64,000 nt of DNA from Laspinema sp. D2d (GCF_025370755.1 NZ_JAMXFC010000003.1:124001-188000), one strand, 5' to 3'; positions 24,878-34,435 are shown, counted from the stretch's first letter. The notes: generated by a model not told the origin, from the sequence alone. Program-made: numbers and translations.

Positions 24878-26557
24878 TTGAAGCCGAATCAGACCACTAG
24901 AGTAAATTATCGCAGTATTACCGGATCCATCCGTGGGGCGATCTTCGATCGCCACTGGCGCAAATGGGCTAAATTTGTGGGATTGTTTTCGATGTGCTGT
25001 CTTCTGGCGATTAGCTGTGGCGATCGCCCGGGAATGAATCAGAGTAGTGACCCCAATCGGATCTCCATTGGAACCACCGCCAAAATTAGAACCATCGACC
25101 CTGCGGATGCCTACGAAAATGCTGCGGGAATGTTGCTGTACAACCTAGGCGATCGCCTCTATACCTACGAAAGCGGTACTACCACCCTCAAACCTCAACT
25201 CGCCACGGCACTCCCCCAAATCAGCCCTGATGGAGTCACCTATACCATTCCTCTGCGTTCTGGCGTGCTTTATCATGACGGCACTCCCTTCAATGCCGAA
25301 ACCATGAAATTTTCCCTGCAACGATTCATGGAAAATGGGGGTTCTCCCTCATCTTTATTATCTAATATCGTTGAATCGGTAGCAGCCAGTGGTGAGTATG
25401 AATTAACCCTCAAGTTAAAACAGCCCTTTGCTGCCTTTAGTGATTTGTTAACCTTTTCCGGTTTAGTTGCCGTCTCTCCCACTGCCTATCAAATTGGGGC
25501 GGGGCAATTTAAACCGGATACCTTTGTAGGAACCGGACCTTATAAATTGGTTAGCTATGGAACTGATTCTATCAAATTAGATGTATTTGAGGATTACTGG
25601 GGAGAAAAACCCATAAATACTGGGATTGATATTCAACAGTTTTCCAGTCCGGCAAACGTTTATAACTCCTTCCGTCGAGGGGCCGTAGACCTCACCTATG
25701 GCACATTAGACCTGGATCAAATTACCAGTTTAGAAAAGCAAGCCCCCGGCGAAGGCTGGCAAGTCATTTCTAATCGCAGTAATGGGGTTTATGTCTTAAC
25801 TTTGAATATGAAAGATGAGGCATTAAAAAAACCAGAAGTGCGACAGGCGATCGCCTCAATCATTGACCGTCCCCTCTTACAACAGCGGATTTTCCAAGGG
25901 CAAATGGAACCGCTTTATAGCTTAATCCCCACCACCTTAGAACGGTATTATCAGCCGGTTTTTAAAGAAAAGTATGGGGATGGCAATTTTGCCCAAGCCA
26001 AACAACTCCTCACCCAAGCCGGTTACACCCCAGAAAATCCCCTGCAACTTCAGCTTTGGTATCGGTCCAATCTCCGGACTAATGCTGATGTCGCCGCTAC
26101 CATCAAAGCCGTCGCTGAACAGGAATTAGGGGGAGCACTTCAAATCCAATTGCAAAGCGTTGAAGCGGCTACCGCTTACAATAATTTGGATAAAGGGGTT
26201 TATTCCATGTTTATCCTCGATTGGACGCCGGACTTTTTCGACCCGGATAACTACATTAACCCGTTTCTTTCTTGTGCCAAAGGGTCAGTTGAAACCGGAT
26301 GTGAAGAAGGAGAAACTAAATTGTGGGGTTCGTTTTACTATAGCGATCGCGTCAATCAATTAATTGCGCGTGAACGCCAAGAACAAAACCCCGAAACTCG
26401 CCGCCAAATTTTTACGGAACTCCAACAAATTATCTCCGAAGATGTGCCCTTTATTCCCCTATGGCAAGGGAAAGAATATCTCTTTGCGCGTAAGGGAATC
26501 CAAGGCGCGACCCTCGAATCAACTCAAGCGGTGCCATTTGGAACCTTGAAAAAATAA
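24878..26557 (+). CDS. ABC transporter substrate-binding lipoprotein, peptide/nickel family
   Basis: This 559-residue protein belongs to the SBP_bac_5 (DppA/OppA/NikA) family. It has a membrane-targeting stretch at about residues 35-49 (VGLFSMCCLLAISC) ending in a probable lipid-modified cysteine, although the lipobox AIS-C is not ideal. The binding domain begins near residue 62 (ISIGTTAKIRTIDPADAYEN) and includes the family signature around FVGTGPYKLVSY and the C-terminal dimer of lobes. It binds oligopeptides or similar cationic ligands at the outer face of the inner membrane. The start is TTG at 24878, with AGGGGA seven bases upstream. The permease gene follows 90 bases later. Confidence 0.88.
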   Translation: MKPNQTTRVNYRSITGSIRGAIFDRHWRKWAKFVGLFSMCCLLAISCGDRPGMNQSSDPNRISIGTTAKIRTIDPADAYENAAGMLLYNLGDRLYTYESGTTTLKPQLATALPQISPDGVTYTIPLRSGVLYHDGTPFNAETMKFSLQRFMENGGSPSSLLSNIVESVAASGEYELTLKLKQPFAAFSDLLTFSGLVAVSPTAYQIGAGQFKPDTFVGTGPYKLVSYGTDSIKLDVFEDYWGEKPINTGIDIQQFSSPANVYNSFRRGAVDLTYGTLDLDQITSLEKQAPGEGWQVISNRSNGVYVLTLNMKDEALKKPEVRQAIASIIDRPLLQQRIFQGQMEPLYSLIPTTLERYYQPVFKEKYGDGNFAQAKQLLTQAGYTPENPLQLQLWYRSNLRTNADVAATIKAVAEQELGGALQIQLQSVEAATAYNNLDKGVYSMFILDWTPDFFDPDNYINPFLSCAKGSVETGCEEGETKLWGSFYYSDRVNQLIARERQEQNPETRRQIFTELQQIISEDVPFIPLWQGKEYLFARKGIQGATLESTQAVPFGTLKK

Positions 26558-26647
26558 CGTCCATTCTGGGATGCTGGGATGCTGGAGTTTCCCTAAACTT
26601 CTCATCCCTCCACCCCCTACTAAACCCTAGCATCTCACATATCGCCC

Positions 26648-27673
26648 ATGTCCCGTTCAAAAGCGCTTCAATCCTATATTCTCTTGCGGTTGCTATTAGC
26701 ACCCTTGATGCTATGGACGATCGCCACCTTAGTTTTTTTGCTGTTGCGTGCCACCCCAGGCGACCCCATCGATGCAATTTTAGGCCCAAAAGCGCCGGAA
26801 ATTGAAAAAATCCGGTTGCGAGAACAACTCGGCTTAGGTGCACCTTTGTGGGTACAATACATCCGTTTCATGGGAGATTTGCTCAGGCTAGACTTAGGCA
26901 CATCCCTCACCACCCGAGGACAAACCGTGTGGGAAATCGTCGGTCAATATTTCCCCGCTACCTTGGAAATTGCCGTGGTAAGTATGGCTGTAGCTTTAAT
27001 TGTCGGCATTGGGGTCGGGGTACTTTCCGCCTCTAATCCCAATACTGGATGGGATGTTGGAGGACGAATGTTTGGTATCATCACCTATTCTCTCCCCGCA
27101 TTTTGGGTAGGGATGATTATGCAGTTAATTTTTAGTGTACAACTGGGATGGTTTCCCGTAGGCGCACGTTTTCCCAGTACCCAAACCCCACCCTCGGGAC
27201 CGACAGGATTGTACCTGATTGATAGTTTATTTAGTGGAAATCTAGGGAATTTTTTCACCACCTTACACTATTTGGCCCTACCATCGTTGACCTTGGGAAT
27301 TCTAATTAGTGGGATTTTTGAGCGCATTGTGCGGGTGAATTTGAAGCAAACGTTACAGGCGGATTATGTAGAAGCGGCTAGAGCAAGAGGGATACCGGAA
27401 ACAAGAATTGCGATCGCTCATGCCTTAAAAAATGCCATGATTCCTGTAGTGACGGTGATGGGATTAACCTTAGCGGCTCTTTTAGGAGGAGCAATTTTAA
27501 CAGAAGTGACCTTTTCTTGGCCGGGATTAGCCAATCGACTCTATGAAGCAATTTCCTTACGGGATTATCCAACGGTTCAAGGAATTGTCGTCTTTTTTGC
27601 GGGGATTGTGGTCATTGCCAGTATTGGAATTGATTTGCTGAATGCTTATATCGATCCACGAATTCGCTATTAA
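26648..27673 (+). CDS. ABC transporter permease, DppB/OppB type
   Basis: This 341-residue inner-membrane permease has six predicted helices. The N-terminal signature is LVFLLLRATPGDPIDAILGP, and the cytoplasmic EAA loop, which docks the ATPase, is YVEAARARGIPETRIAIAHAL. The C-terminus ends in a helix and the DPRIRY tail typical of DppB. It should pair with a DppC-type permease and DppD/F ATPases to import the ligand bound by the protein at 24878. None of these is encoded before the next opposite-strand gene, so they must be elsewhere, as often in cyanobacteria. It is followed by repeat-rich DNA. Confidence 0.9.
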   Translation: MSRSKALQSYILLRLLLAPLMLWTIATLVFLLLRATPGDPIDAILGPKAPEIEKIRLREQLGLGAPLWVQYIRFMGDLLRLDLGTSLTTRGQTVWEIVGQYFPATLEIAVVSMAVALIVGIGVGVLSASNPNTGWDVGGRMFGIITYSLPAFWVGMIMQLIFSVQLGWFPVGARFPSTQTPPSGPTGLYLIDSLFSGNLGNFFTTLHYLALPSLTLGILISGIFERIVRVNLKQTLQADYVEAARARGIPETRIAIAHALKNAMIPVVTVMGLTLAALLGGAILTEVTFSWPGLANRLYEAISLRDYPTVQGIVVFFAGIVVIASIGIDLLNAYIDPRIRY

Positions 27674-27693
27674 ATAAAAAGCAATTCAACGGT

Positions 27694-27945
27694 AAGAAAC
27701 CGGGTTTTTGCACCCATTTTCCCTAACTCACCGAGAGGGTCGAAAGCAACCCGGGTTCTCCACCCTTTATCTGTATCAAGAAACCGGATTTCTGCAACCC
27801 TTGTTGCGATTATAGCGGTTCTCAAAGGTGAGGTTCACTTATCCGGTCAAAGTCCCCCTTGACAAGGGGGATTTAGGGGGATCGTTCGGATTTCATCCCG
27901 TTGAAACCCGCTATATCCCCCATTTAGGAAAGAAACCCGGTTGCT
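27694..27945. repeat. Cluster of AAGAAACCGGGTTT repeats and a C/G hairpin
   Basis: Copies or half-copies occur near 27694 (AAGAAACCGGGTTTTTG), 27755 (CAACCCGGGTTCT), 27779 (AAGAAACCGGATTTCT) and 27928 (AAGAAACCCGGTTGCT). Between them TCCCCCTT-GAC-AAGGGGGA (27853-27871) is an 8-bp hairpin followed by a second GGGGGA. The block fills the convergent gap between the permease and the TPR gene and may terminate both. Confidence 0.6.
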
Positions 27946-27978
27946 CAACCTTGGGCGAGGAAATCCCCAACTCTGAAA

Positions 27979-28722
27979 TTAATTAGAACGAGTACCCAGT
28001 TGTTGTAACAAGCGATCAATGCGACTCACTCCGGAAAAATTGCCCTGTCTCTGGAATAAATCTCGGGCAGTTTGTAAAGCTTGACTTGCTTCAGTTTTAT
28101 TGCCTCCTTCCGATAAAACCATGCCTAAATTTCCGTAAGCTTCGGCAAAATTGGGATTAATTTCAATGGCTTCTTGGTAGGCGGATATGGCTGATTGGAG
28201 TTCGCCGCGATTGACTAAAATATTGCCCATATTATAATAAGCTTTATCATACCGAGGCTGGAGACGAATTGCTTCTCGATAGGCTGCGATCGCCTCATCG
28301 AACTCCTGTTGTTGTGCCAAGGCATTGGCTAAATTATAATGAGCAGCAGGTAATTGGGAATTCGTAGCAATGGCATTTCGGTAAGCGGCGATCGCCTCAG
28401 AAATTCGCCCCAGATTGACTAAGGCAACTCCCATATTGATTTGCGCTTCAGTAAAATTAGGATTTAGGCGAATCGCTTGCTGATAAGACGCAACTGCCCC
28501 TTCTAAATTCCCCTCATCTTGAAGTCTTGCGCCTTCGGTATAATACCGTTCAGCTTCCGGGAATTCGTCCATTCCCTGCGCCACCCAAACTACCCCTGGG
28601 ATTTGAGAGATCTCCAAATTCTCTCTCATGGATGGTGCGATCGCTTGTACCTGGGGAGTTACCCCGAGACTCAGCAAAATTGCCACCCCTAAAGCTTGCC
28701 TGTAATCAGTGTTACTCCACAT
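27979..28722 (-). CDS. Exported TPR-repeat protein
   Basis: This 247-residue protein has an N-terminal hydrophobic segment (about residues 9-28) that looks like a signal peptide. It is followed by five tetratricopeptide repeats at about 55-88, 89-122, 123-156, 157-190 and 191-225, each with the YxxAGxxLxxxGxxxxAxxxYxxAIxxxP pattern. It is probably a periplasmic protein-protein interaction scaffold. It lies 122 bases downstream of hpsP on the same strand, so it may belong to the hps transcription unit, although no direct functional link is visible. Length and repeat spacing are regular, with no frameshift. Confidence 0.85.
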   Translation of the reverse strand: MWSNTDYRQALGVAILLSLGVTPQVQAIAPSMRENLEISQIPGVVWVAQGMDEFPEAERYYTEGARLQDEGNLEGAVASYQQAIRLNPNFTEAQINMGVALVNLGRISEAIAAYRNAIATNSQLPAAHYNLANALAQQQEFDEAIAAYREAIRLQPRYDKAYYNMGNILVNRGELQSAISAYQEAIEINPNFAEAYGNLGMVLSEGGNKTEASQALQTARDLFQRQGNFSGVSRIDRLLQQLGTRSN

Positions 28723-28844
28723 GAATCATTCCCCAAACCCTCGACTGTAGATCAATCTCTTTATTTTCAAGTGTAGCGAATAAATGCAATCGTTCTGAAA
28801 TTTCAGCTATCGAGGGTATTTATCCCCGAAATAGGGCGATCGCC

Positions 28845-30050
28845 TTATTCTGGGGTGAGAATCTCCCTGTATGCCGCTAGAGTTTGTTGGGCGATCGCAT
28901 CCCAATCGTAATGAGTCGCCGCATACGCCTGACCCTTCTCTCCGCGCTTCTGACACTCCTCGGGATTGGAGACTGCCTCTGAAAGCAATTGCGCGATTTC
29001 CTCTACTGTCCCCTCTCCCACCCAACCTGCACCCGCTTCCAGCACATCTTCCCAGATATAAACCCCCCGAGAAATACAAACTGCCGTTCCTGCTGCCATT
29101 GCTTCTGCTACTGCAATCCCAAAGTTTTCATAATAAGAGGGTAGTACAAAAATATCCGCTGCTTGCAGCAATGATACTTTAAAATCTCCCCGCACAAACC
29201 CCGGCAAACTTGTACAAGCACCTAAAGGGGAGGCAGCAATTTGGGCTCTAATTTTTTCCTCATACTCTGGATCTTGGGGATTACTTCCCGCTAACACAAA
29301 ATCGAACTCTAACCCTGCGGTGAGTAACTTTTCTAATGCCGGTAACAATAAATCTAACCCCTTTTTGGGTTCAATTCTTGATAAAAACAAAACCAAAGGG
29401 CGTTCACCGGATAGTCCCAATTCCTCTCGAATCTTTTTCCCTCGTTGCTGGCGTTCCTCCCCTGTTAAATTCCCATCCATCCCCGGTAAACTCACCCCCA
29501 AAGGAATGATTAAATCCCTTGTTTTCACTCCAAACCGTTCTGAAATCTTAGCCTCTTCTGCACTCGTAAAATGAATCCCTGCCGCCCCGGATAAATTTCC
29601 CCGTTCCCATAGGGCTGTATAAATCTGCTTAAGTTGTTTTTTCTTACGCAAATCTGCCGGATCTAGGGTTCCTAACGGACGCAAAATATAAGGAATCTTC
29701 CGCCATTTTGCCACAGTTGCCGCCCCGGAAATCACAGGAGAAAATAGGGCGTGTAAATGAGCAATATCATACTCATTTCCTTGTCGATATAACCACCGTA
29801 ATAAATCCACAGAAAATTTATAACGCCGAAAGGGAGAACAAGGAAAATAGCGGATTTGATACCCATCTTGTTCTACGGGACAGTTTAGGGGAACATCTAG
29901 GGGTGCTTGTCCTACATCTCCATTAGAATTAGTTGTTAATACCGTCACTTCTGCACCTTGTCGCGCCAGGGCTGAGGACAACCCCAACACCATTTGACTC
30001 GGCCCTCCATAAACCAGGGAAATAGACGGAATAATTTGTAAAATTTTCAT
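28845..30050 (-). CDS. hpsP: Glycosyltransferase HpsP (hormogonium polysaccharide)
   Basis: I start at ATG 30050 (401 residues); the frame opens one codon earlier at a TTG. This is a GT-B fold, GT4-type enzyme. The N-terminal acceptor domain contains SISLVYGGPSQMVLGLSSAL and the tract YFPCSPFRRYKFS. The C-terminal nucleotide-sugar domain carries LFLSRIEPKKGLDLLLPAL and the donor-binding ENFGIAVAEAMAAGTAV. These match proteins named HpsP in cyanobacterial annotation, tied to the polysaccharide extruded by gliding hormogonia. The sugar transferred is unknown. It is last in the co-oriented series hpsL-hpsN-hpsO-hpsP, starting 89 bases after hpsO ends. Confidence 0.85.
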   Translation of the reverse strand: MKILQIIPSISLVYGGPSQMVLGLSSALARQGAEVTVLTTNSNGDVGQAPLDVPLNCPVEQDGYQIRYFPCSPFRRYKFSVDLLRWLYRQGNEYDIAHLHALFSPVISGAATVAKWRKIPYILRPLGTLDPADLRKKKQLKQIYTALWERGNLSGAAGIHFTSAEEAKISERFGVKTRDLIIPLGVSLPGMDGNLTGEERQQRGKKIREELGLSGERPLVLFLSRIEPKKGLDLLLPALEKLLTAGLEFDFVLAGSNPQDPEYEEKIRAQIAASPLGACTSLPGFVRGDFKVSLLQAADIFVLPSYYENFGIAVAEAMAAGTAVCISRGVYIWEDVLEAGAGWVGEGTVEEIAQLLSEAVSNPEECQKRGEKGQAYAATHYDWDAIAQQTLAAYREILTPE

Positions 30051-30138
30051 CAATTAAAATAAATAAAAATTGATAGTTATTATTGACATTTTCCGGAAGA
30101 ACTTCGCACAAAAAATAAAAATACTCTTTTTCTAATTT

Positions 30139-31311
30139 TTACTCTTTTAAAATTGTCTGATAAAATTTAAATTGCTGTTGAGCAAGCGCCTGATTCGTGT
30201 ACTGTTCCATTACCCTTTGATAACCCCGATGAGCCAATTCTTCTGTAAATCTAGGGTTATCCATGAGTTGAAATAGGCAATCTTGCAATGCTTCAGCATT
30301 TCCTTCGGGAAAAACTAATCCAGCATCTTGAATCACATTGGAAATTTCCCCAGAATCTGAGCCAATTACCGCAACTTGACAAGCCATTGCTTCAATTAAC
30401 ACATGACCAAATTGTTCTTTCCAGCCCGCAGAAGTGAGGGTTTTAAACTTATCGGTTGTTTCTGATGGAAGAACCAAAACATTCATTAAATTAATATAAC
30501 GCTGAACCTCATCATGAGGAACACTTTCAATCCAAATGAGCCGGTTTTGCAGGTTAAATTCTGTGGCTTTTTGCAACAAGGTTTCTTTTAAAGGACCGCG
30601 CCCTAATAATAGCAATTTCCAAGGCTTATCCGCTAAATGGGATAAAGACTGGAGTAAGGTTAGTAATCCTTTTTCTTCCACAAACCGACCGACAAAACCC
30701 ACGACAAATTCATCGGGATGAATGGCGAGTTTGGTCCTGAGTTCCGGTTGCGTATGGGGACGAAAGAGGGTTTCATCGACCCCAAGTTGAGGCATGATTT
30801 TCAGGGGACCAGAATAGCCGCGATCGCGCAAAATTTCTGCCCCATCTTGATTGCCCACAATAATGCCATCGGTATGGCGTAAATTATACGATTCTAAAAC
30901 AGAAACCGGCCATTTTAATTGGTAGGGTAGATTCCACCAAGTAAAGAAGAGATTTTTAGCTTTTAATCCTAATAATCGATTTAAAGTGATAAATTCTGAG
31001 TAGGCGATCGCCTTTGCACCCTGTTCCACTTGGATAATATTAGGACGCCACTGGCGCAACAAGGAAATCAAATCAGCACCAAAGGTCAATAGTCCTTGAT
31101 TGTTCTGGCTAAAATTAGAAATTGGCATTACTCGAAACGACCCTTCTTCAAGAAATTGGGTTTCGATAAGTTTATTTTGAACCCCACCGGGACGCCATCG
31201 CCGAGGAACGACTACAGTCACCTCAATATCCGGCGCAAGTTGGGCCAGTTTTCGTAACTTTTCCCGGTTTAAATCAACAATATAAGTATGGCTGGCAACT
31301 AGAATTTTCAC
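30139..31311 (-). CDS. hpsO: Glycosyltransferase HpsO (hormogonium polysaccharide)
   Basis: This 390-residue GT-B glycosyltransferase starts with GTG at 31311. Its opening ILVASHTYIVDLNREKLRKL and the segment SNFSQNNQGLLTFGADLISL are characteristic of HpsO-annotated proteins. The donor domain shows VVGFVGRFVEEKGLLTLLQS and a C-terminal EQFGHVLIEAMACQVAV-type block with the catalytic Glu pair. It is cytoplasmic, presumably membrane-associated, adding one sugar to the lipid-linked repeat unit. It lies 23 bases from hpsN, a tight operon spacing. Assignment to the family is good; the donor sugar is not known. Confidence 0.85.
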   Translation of the reverse strand: MKILVASHTYIVDLNREKLRKLAQLAPDIEVTVVVPRRWRPGGVQNKLIETQFLEEGSFRVMPISNFSQNNQGLLTFGADLISLLRQWRPNIIQVEQGAKAIAYSEFITLNRLLGLKAKNLFFTWWNLPYQLKWPVSVLESYNLRHTDGIIVGNQDGAEILRDRGYSGPLKIMPQLGVDETLFRPHTQPELRTKLAIHPDEFVVGFVGRFVEEKGLLTLLQSLSHLADKPWKLLLLGRGPLKETLLQKATEFNLQNRLIWIESVPHDEVQRYINLMNVLVLPSETTDKFKTLTSAGWKEQFGHVLIEAMACQVAVIGSDSGEISNVIQDAGLVFPEGNAEALQDCLFQLMDNPRFTEELAHRGYQRVMEQYTNQALAQQQFKFYQTILKE

Positions 31312-31334
31312 AGCATCTACAATAAATTAATAGG

Positions 31335-32327
31335 TCAGTTTTTTTGAGAATGGGCGAGTTCATCTTGTTGGCTGTAAATTTGTCCATCCTCAAAACTGGA
31401 TTGCAGAACCGTACCCACAGCATTGAAAAATCCCAGGGTATAAAACCATCCGCGCACCAGGGTTTTAATGGGCGAACCACTTTTATTGCAGGGAGGATGA
31501 CCCAGAACATGACAGTCGAACAGACGAGCGAAAAAGCGTAGACATTGGGAGAGGGTGAGATTTTTTAATCCCAGGAGAAAATGGTTGTGATAAAAGGTGA
31601 TTTGATAACTAATTGAGCGAGTGCTAATATCATGACAGCCGCCGGTTTCTTCTCCTAAATGAATTAAGTGAGCCTCGGGTTCATACCAGATTTTGTATCC
31701 GGTTTGTCGTAATCGTAAGCAAAAATCTGACTCTTCCCGCACGGCGCTACCTCGGAAACGTTCATCAAAGTGTAATCCGTACTTGTCGAAAATCTCCCGA
31801 CGGAAGGACATATTGCAACCGCGAACAGAAAGGACTTGCTGGGGTTTGACCGTATGCACCAGGTCAATATAATACCAGGCAATTCCCGGATCCATTGCTT
31901 CTGGGGGTAAATCTTCGATGGTTAAACCGCCACCAGAGTCAGCGAGTTTCATGCGATCAAAAACCCGTCCCGCGATCGCCCCAATTTCCGGTTTATCCAG
32001 ATAATTGCGAGCATGAGCGTGCAGAAAACCTGGGGGAAGTTGGACATCATCATCGAGAAATAGAATAATTGCTCCGTGCGATCGGCGCACCGCATAATTG
32101 CGCGCACCGGGTAAACTCGCCCAATCCAGGCGCAACCACTGAATGCGATGAGATTCAGCGAGGGATTGCAGATAAGCATCTGTTTCCGGTTCATGGGTGG
32201 GGGTTTGATCGACCACCAGCACCTCAAAATCCGGGTAGTCTTGTTGGAGGACATCAGTGAGAGTCTCTCTGAGGACCTTTTCCCGGTTGTAGGTTGGAAC
32301 AATTACAGAAATCGAGGGCAAAGACAT
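31335..32327 (-). CDS. hpsN: Family 2 glycosyltransferase, probably HpsN
   Basis: This 330-residue GT-A enzyme opens with SISVIVPTYNREKVLRETL. The metal-binding motif ILFLDDDVQLPPG appears near residue 95, and the acceptor-side block VRGCNMSFRREIF and the ED-like REESDFCLRLRQTG contain the catalytic acid. A C-terminal stretch (about 240-310) is moderately hydrophobic. The position between hpsL and hpsO matches the gene order in which the GT2 enzyme is called HpsN. I am sure of the GT2 class and less sure of the name. It is spaced 79 bases after hpsL and 23 before hpsO on the same strand. Confidence 0.8.
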   Translation of the reverse strand: MSLPSISVIVPTYNREKVLRETLTDVLQQDYPDFEVLVVDQTPTHEPETDAYLQSLAESHRIQWLRLDWASLPGARNYAVRRSHGAIILFLDDDVQLPPGFLHAHARNYLDKPEIGAIAGRVFDRMKLADSGGGLTIEDLPPEAMDPGIAWYYIDLVHTVKPQQVLSVRGCNMSFRREIFDKYGLHFDERFRGSAVREESDFCLRLRQTGYKIWYEPEAHLIHLGEETGGCHDISTRSISYQITFYHNHFLLGLKNLTLSQCLRFFARLFDCHVLGHPPCNKSGSPIKTLVRGWFYTLGFFNAVGTVLQSSFEDGQIYSQQDELAHSQKN

Positions 32328-32406
32328 GGAGTTCAGGGTTGAAAGTTTAGAGTTTAGAGGAGTGGAAGGCGATCGGCAAGGGAAACGGGCGGTTTAGGGG
32401 TGGGGT

Positions 32407-34059
32407 TTATTTCTTTTTCGGTTTCTTTTTAGATAACCCTTTTTCCCCAAGCAACCCAAGTTCCTCAGCTTCGAGTTTTTCTTGAGCCACCTCTCGATCA
32501 AGCTCGGGCAACTTGAACAGCAACCCGGCAAACACCCAGTAATAGACAGCAACCGGGTCTACATCGAGAGGATAATAGTAAGTGTTATAGCTGATAAACA
32601 AGATAAACACCCAATAGGATGCGCCATAACCTCGGAGATTTTTATCTTTTACAGACCGATAAGTTTTAAAGGCAAGATAGGTCAGAGTCGTCACGAAAAT
32701 TAGAAACCCGATGACTCCCACCGGGCCAATTTCATACAGTAATTTAGGATAGTAGGTTTCGATGAGCTTTGTCTCTCCGAACATCCGAGCGGAGTTGGTG
32801 GCTCTGCCTAAACCATTCCCAAAAAATCCAGCCTGTCCTTTTGAGGTGAATTCTGCTTGGTGGGCGATAAAATCTGTGGGTGGAGAGGCATTCCAGCGGC
32901 TGACAAAACTATCGATCCGTTCCGTAACTACATCCGGGAACAGTGCCATCGCTCCAAATCCCATGATTGAGAGTCCGATGGCGATGGGAACAAATCGTTT
33001 CAGATTGGTGATTTGACCCGTGAGGACCAGCAGAATAACGGTCATAAGGGGGACAACCGCTAGAGCAATTCGTTGACCGGAGATCACTGAATTGACAAAA
33101 ACTAAGACCATTCCCAGGAAACTGAGCATCTTCCAGATTAAGGAAGGCTCGTTAAAGGCTGAAGCAAAGGTAAAAAAGATATTGGCAATGAGGAACCAAG
33201 CCCACTGCCAGGGGGCGACAAAGGTCCCGGGTAAGCGAATCATATTCACCTCGGGACTAAACACCAGAGAACCTCCCACCAAGCATTTAGCATCGAGGGT
33301 GGCTTTAAATAAATCTGCGCCCACATAGCCTCTTGTACCCGGGCAACGACCCGAGAAGAGGAGCCAATACTGAACAACACCCAGTCCACAGCAGATCACG
33401 GCCAGAATGACATGGGTGCGCGTCAGCCACAGAAATTCTTTTTTGTTACGGATGAGATAGTAACTGCACCCGATCAAGGGAATATAGCCGAGGAAGACTT
33501 TCAGTCCCAGTAGTCCCATTGGAAGGGGCTTGCCATCGGGACGAGGGCCAAACTGCTGAGCACTGTTGACAAACAACAGAGTCATCAGGCAGACCAACAA
33601 TAGAATGTTCAGCGCTGGACCCAGTTGGGGGGGAATTAGGAAGGGGAGTTTTTTGCGCTTGACTTCTTGGTACAGGGCGATCGCCCCGGGAATGTAAAAC
33701 CCATCTTTAGCCAGTTGAAAGATGGCATTTCCCCCGCCAACCCAGTAGGTAATGGTCCCGGAGAATGGCATATAGAGGAGGAAGCCCCAGATTGCTAAAC
33801 GGGGGTATTTGTAGGACAGTAATAACACGGTAACCCCAGCTCCCCCAGCGATCGCTAACTTGAAGTCTGCCACAAAAAAAAGTAGGATCCCGATCGCCGC
33901 ACCCAGACCTCCATAGATCTGAAACGATTGAATCATAGCTTTGCGTTCGGAATCAATCTTCTTTTGTTGGGCAGCCAGTTCTTTTTTGCTTAGAGAAGGC
34001 GCTTGTGCCTCTTTATTGGTTGGGGACTTTTTCTTAGATTTTTGCTTGCTTTTTAACAT
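32407..34059 (-). CDS. hpsL: HpsL, polytopic membrane protein of hormogonium polysaccharide synthesis
   Basis: This 550-residue protein has a lysine-rich cytoplasmic N-terminus (first about 40 residues), about ten or more membrane helices, and a lysine-rich C-terminal tail ending LSKKKPKKK. A large loop between late helices (about residues 365-430) is typical of O-antigen ligase or Wzy-type polymerases. The overall pattern and the segments LSYKYPRLAIWGFLLYMPFSG and YWVGGGNAIFQLAKDGFYIP match HpsL. It is expected to polymerise or ligate polysaccharide repeat units at the outer face of the inner membrane. It is first of the run hpsL-hpsN-hpsO-hpsP and starts near a 376-base gap that should hold the operon promoter. 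Confidence 0.85.
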   Translation of the reverse strand: MLKSKQKSKKKSPTNKEAQAPSLSKKELAAQQKKIDSERKAMIQSFQIYGGLGAAIGILLFFVADFKLAIAGGAGVTVLLLSYKYPRLAIWGFLLYMPFSGTITYWVGGGNAIFQLAKDGFYIPGAIALYQEVKRKKLPFLIPPQLGPALNILLLVCLMTLLFVNSAQQFGPRPDGKPLPMGLLGLKVFLGYIPLIGCSYYLIRNKKEFLWLTRTHVILAVICCGLGVVQYWLLFSGRCPGTRGYVGADLFKATLDAKCLVGGSLVFSPEVNMIRLPGTFVAPWQWAWFLIANIFFTFASAFNEPSLIWKMLSFLGMVLVFVNSVISGQRIALAVVPLMTVILLVLTGQITNLKRFVPIAIGLSIMGFGAMALFPDVVTERIDSFVSRWNASPPTDFIAHQAEFTSKGQAGFFGNGLGRATNSARMFGETKLIETYYPKLLYEIGPVGVIGFLIFVTTLTYLAFKTYRSVKDKNLRGYGASYWVFILFISYNTYYYPLDVDPVAVYYWVFAGLLFKLPELDREVAQEKLEAEELGLLGEKGLSKKKPKKK

Positions 34060-34353
34060 ATTCCGATGGTGAATCTTCCCCAGGAATTAGACCCTCGAAC
34101 CAGCGGGCCTTTCTACGGACAGTCACACACACCCGACTCATCACTTCTTATTGATAACATCAAATCCACCCAGGCGGCTATATCGTGGTTCATGGGGTGG
34201 CGATCGCTCTGCTCACCTGGCAGATCACAGAACTACTCCGCCAGAAATTGCACCCCTGCTGACTCACCCCTTCCCTTGGGTGTTCTAGCCCCTACAGCCT
34301 GCCAAAGCACCTATTTTTAACGGGTCAACGGCTGCGATATTCTCCCCAAACAA

Positions 34354-34389
34354 AGAAAAGAAGACCCGATCGCTCGCGCCTTCTTTTCT
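34354..34389 (-). terminator. Terminator hairpin after glmM
   Basis: AGAAAAGAAG (34354-34363) and CTTCTTTTCT (34380-34389) form a 10-bp stem with a 16-base loop, 47 bases past the glmM stop. It is A/T-rich, with pyrimidine-rich sequence following on the minus strand. The rest of 34060-34435 holds the presumed hpsL promoter; the plus-strand open frame there has no family features. Confidence 0.55.
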
Positions 34390-34435
34390 AAATTTATTCC
34401 GATTTAAGGATATAACTTAGCCGTATAATTTGACT

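Noticed and set aside
34066-34320. 84-residue plus-strand open frame between hpsL and glmM
   Set aside because: No motif and no ribosome site; the region is better explained as the hpsL promoter.
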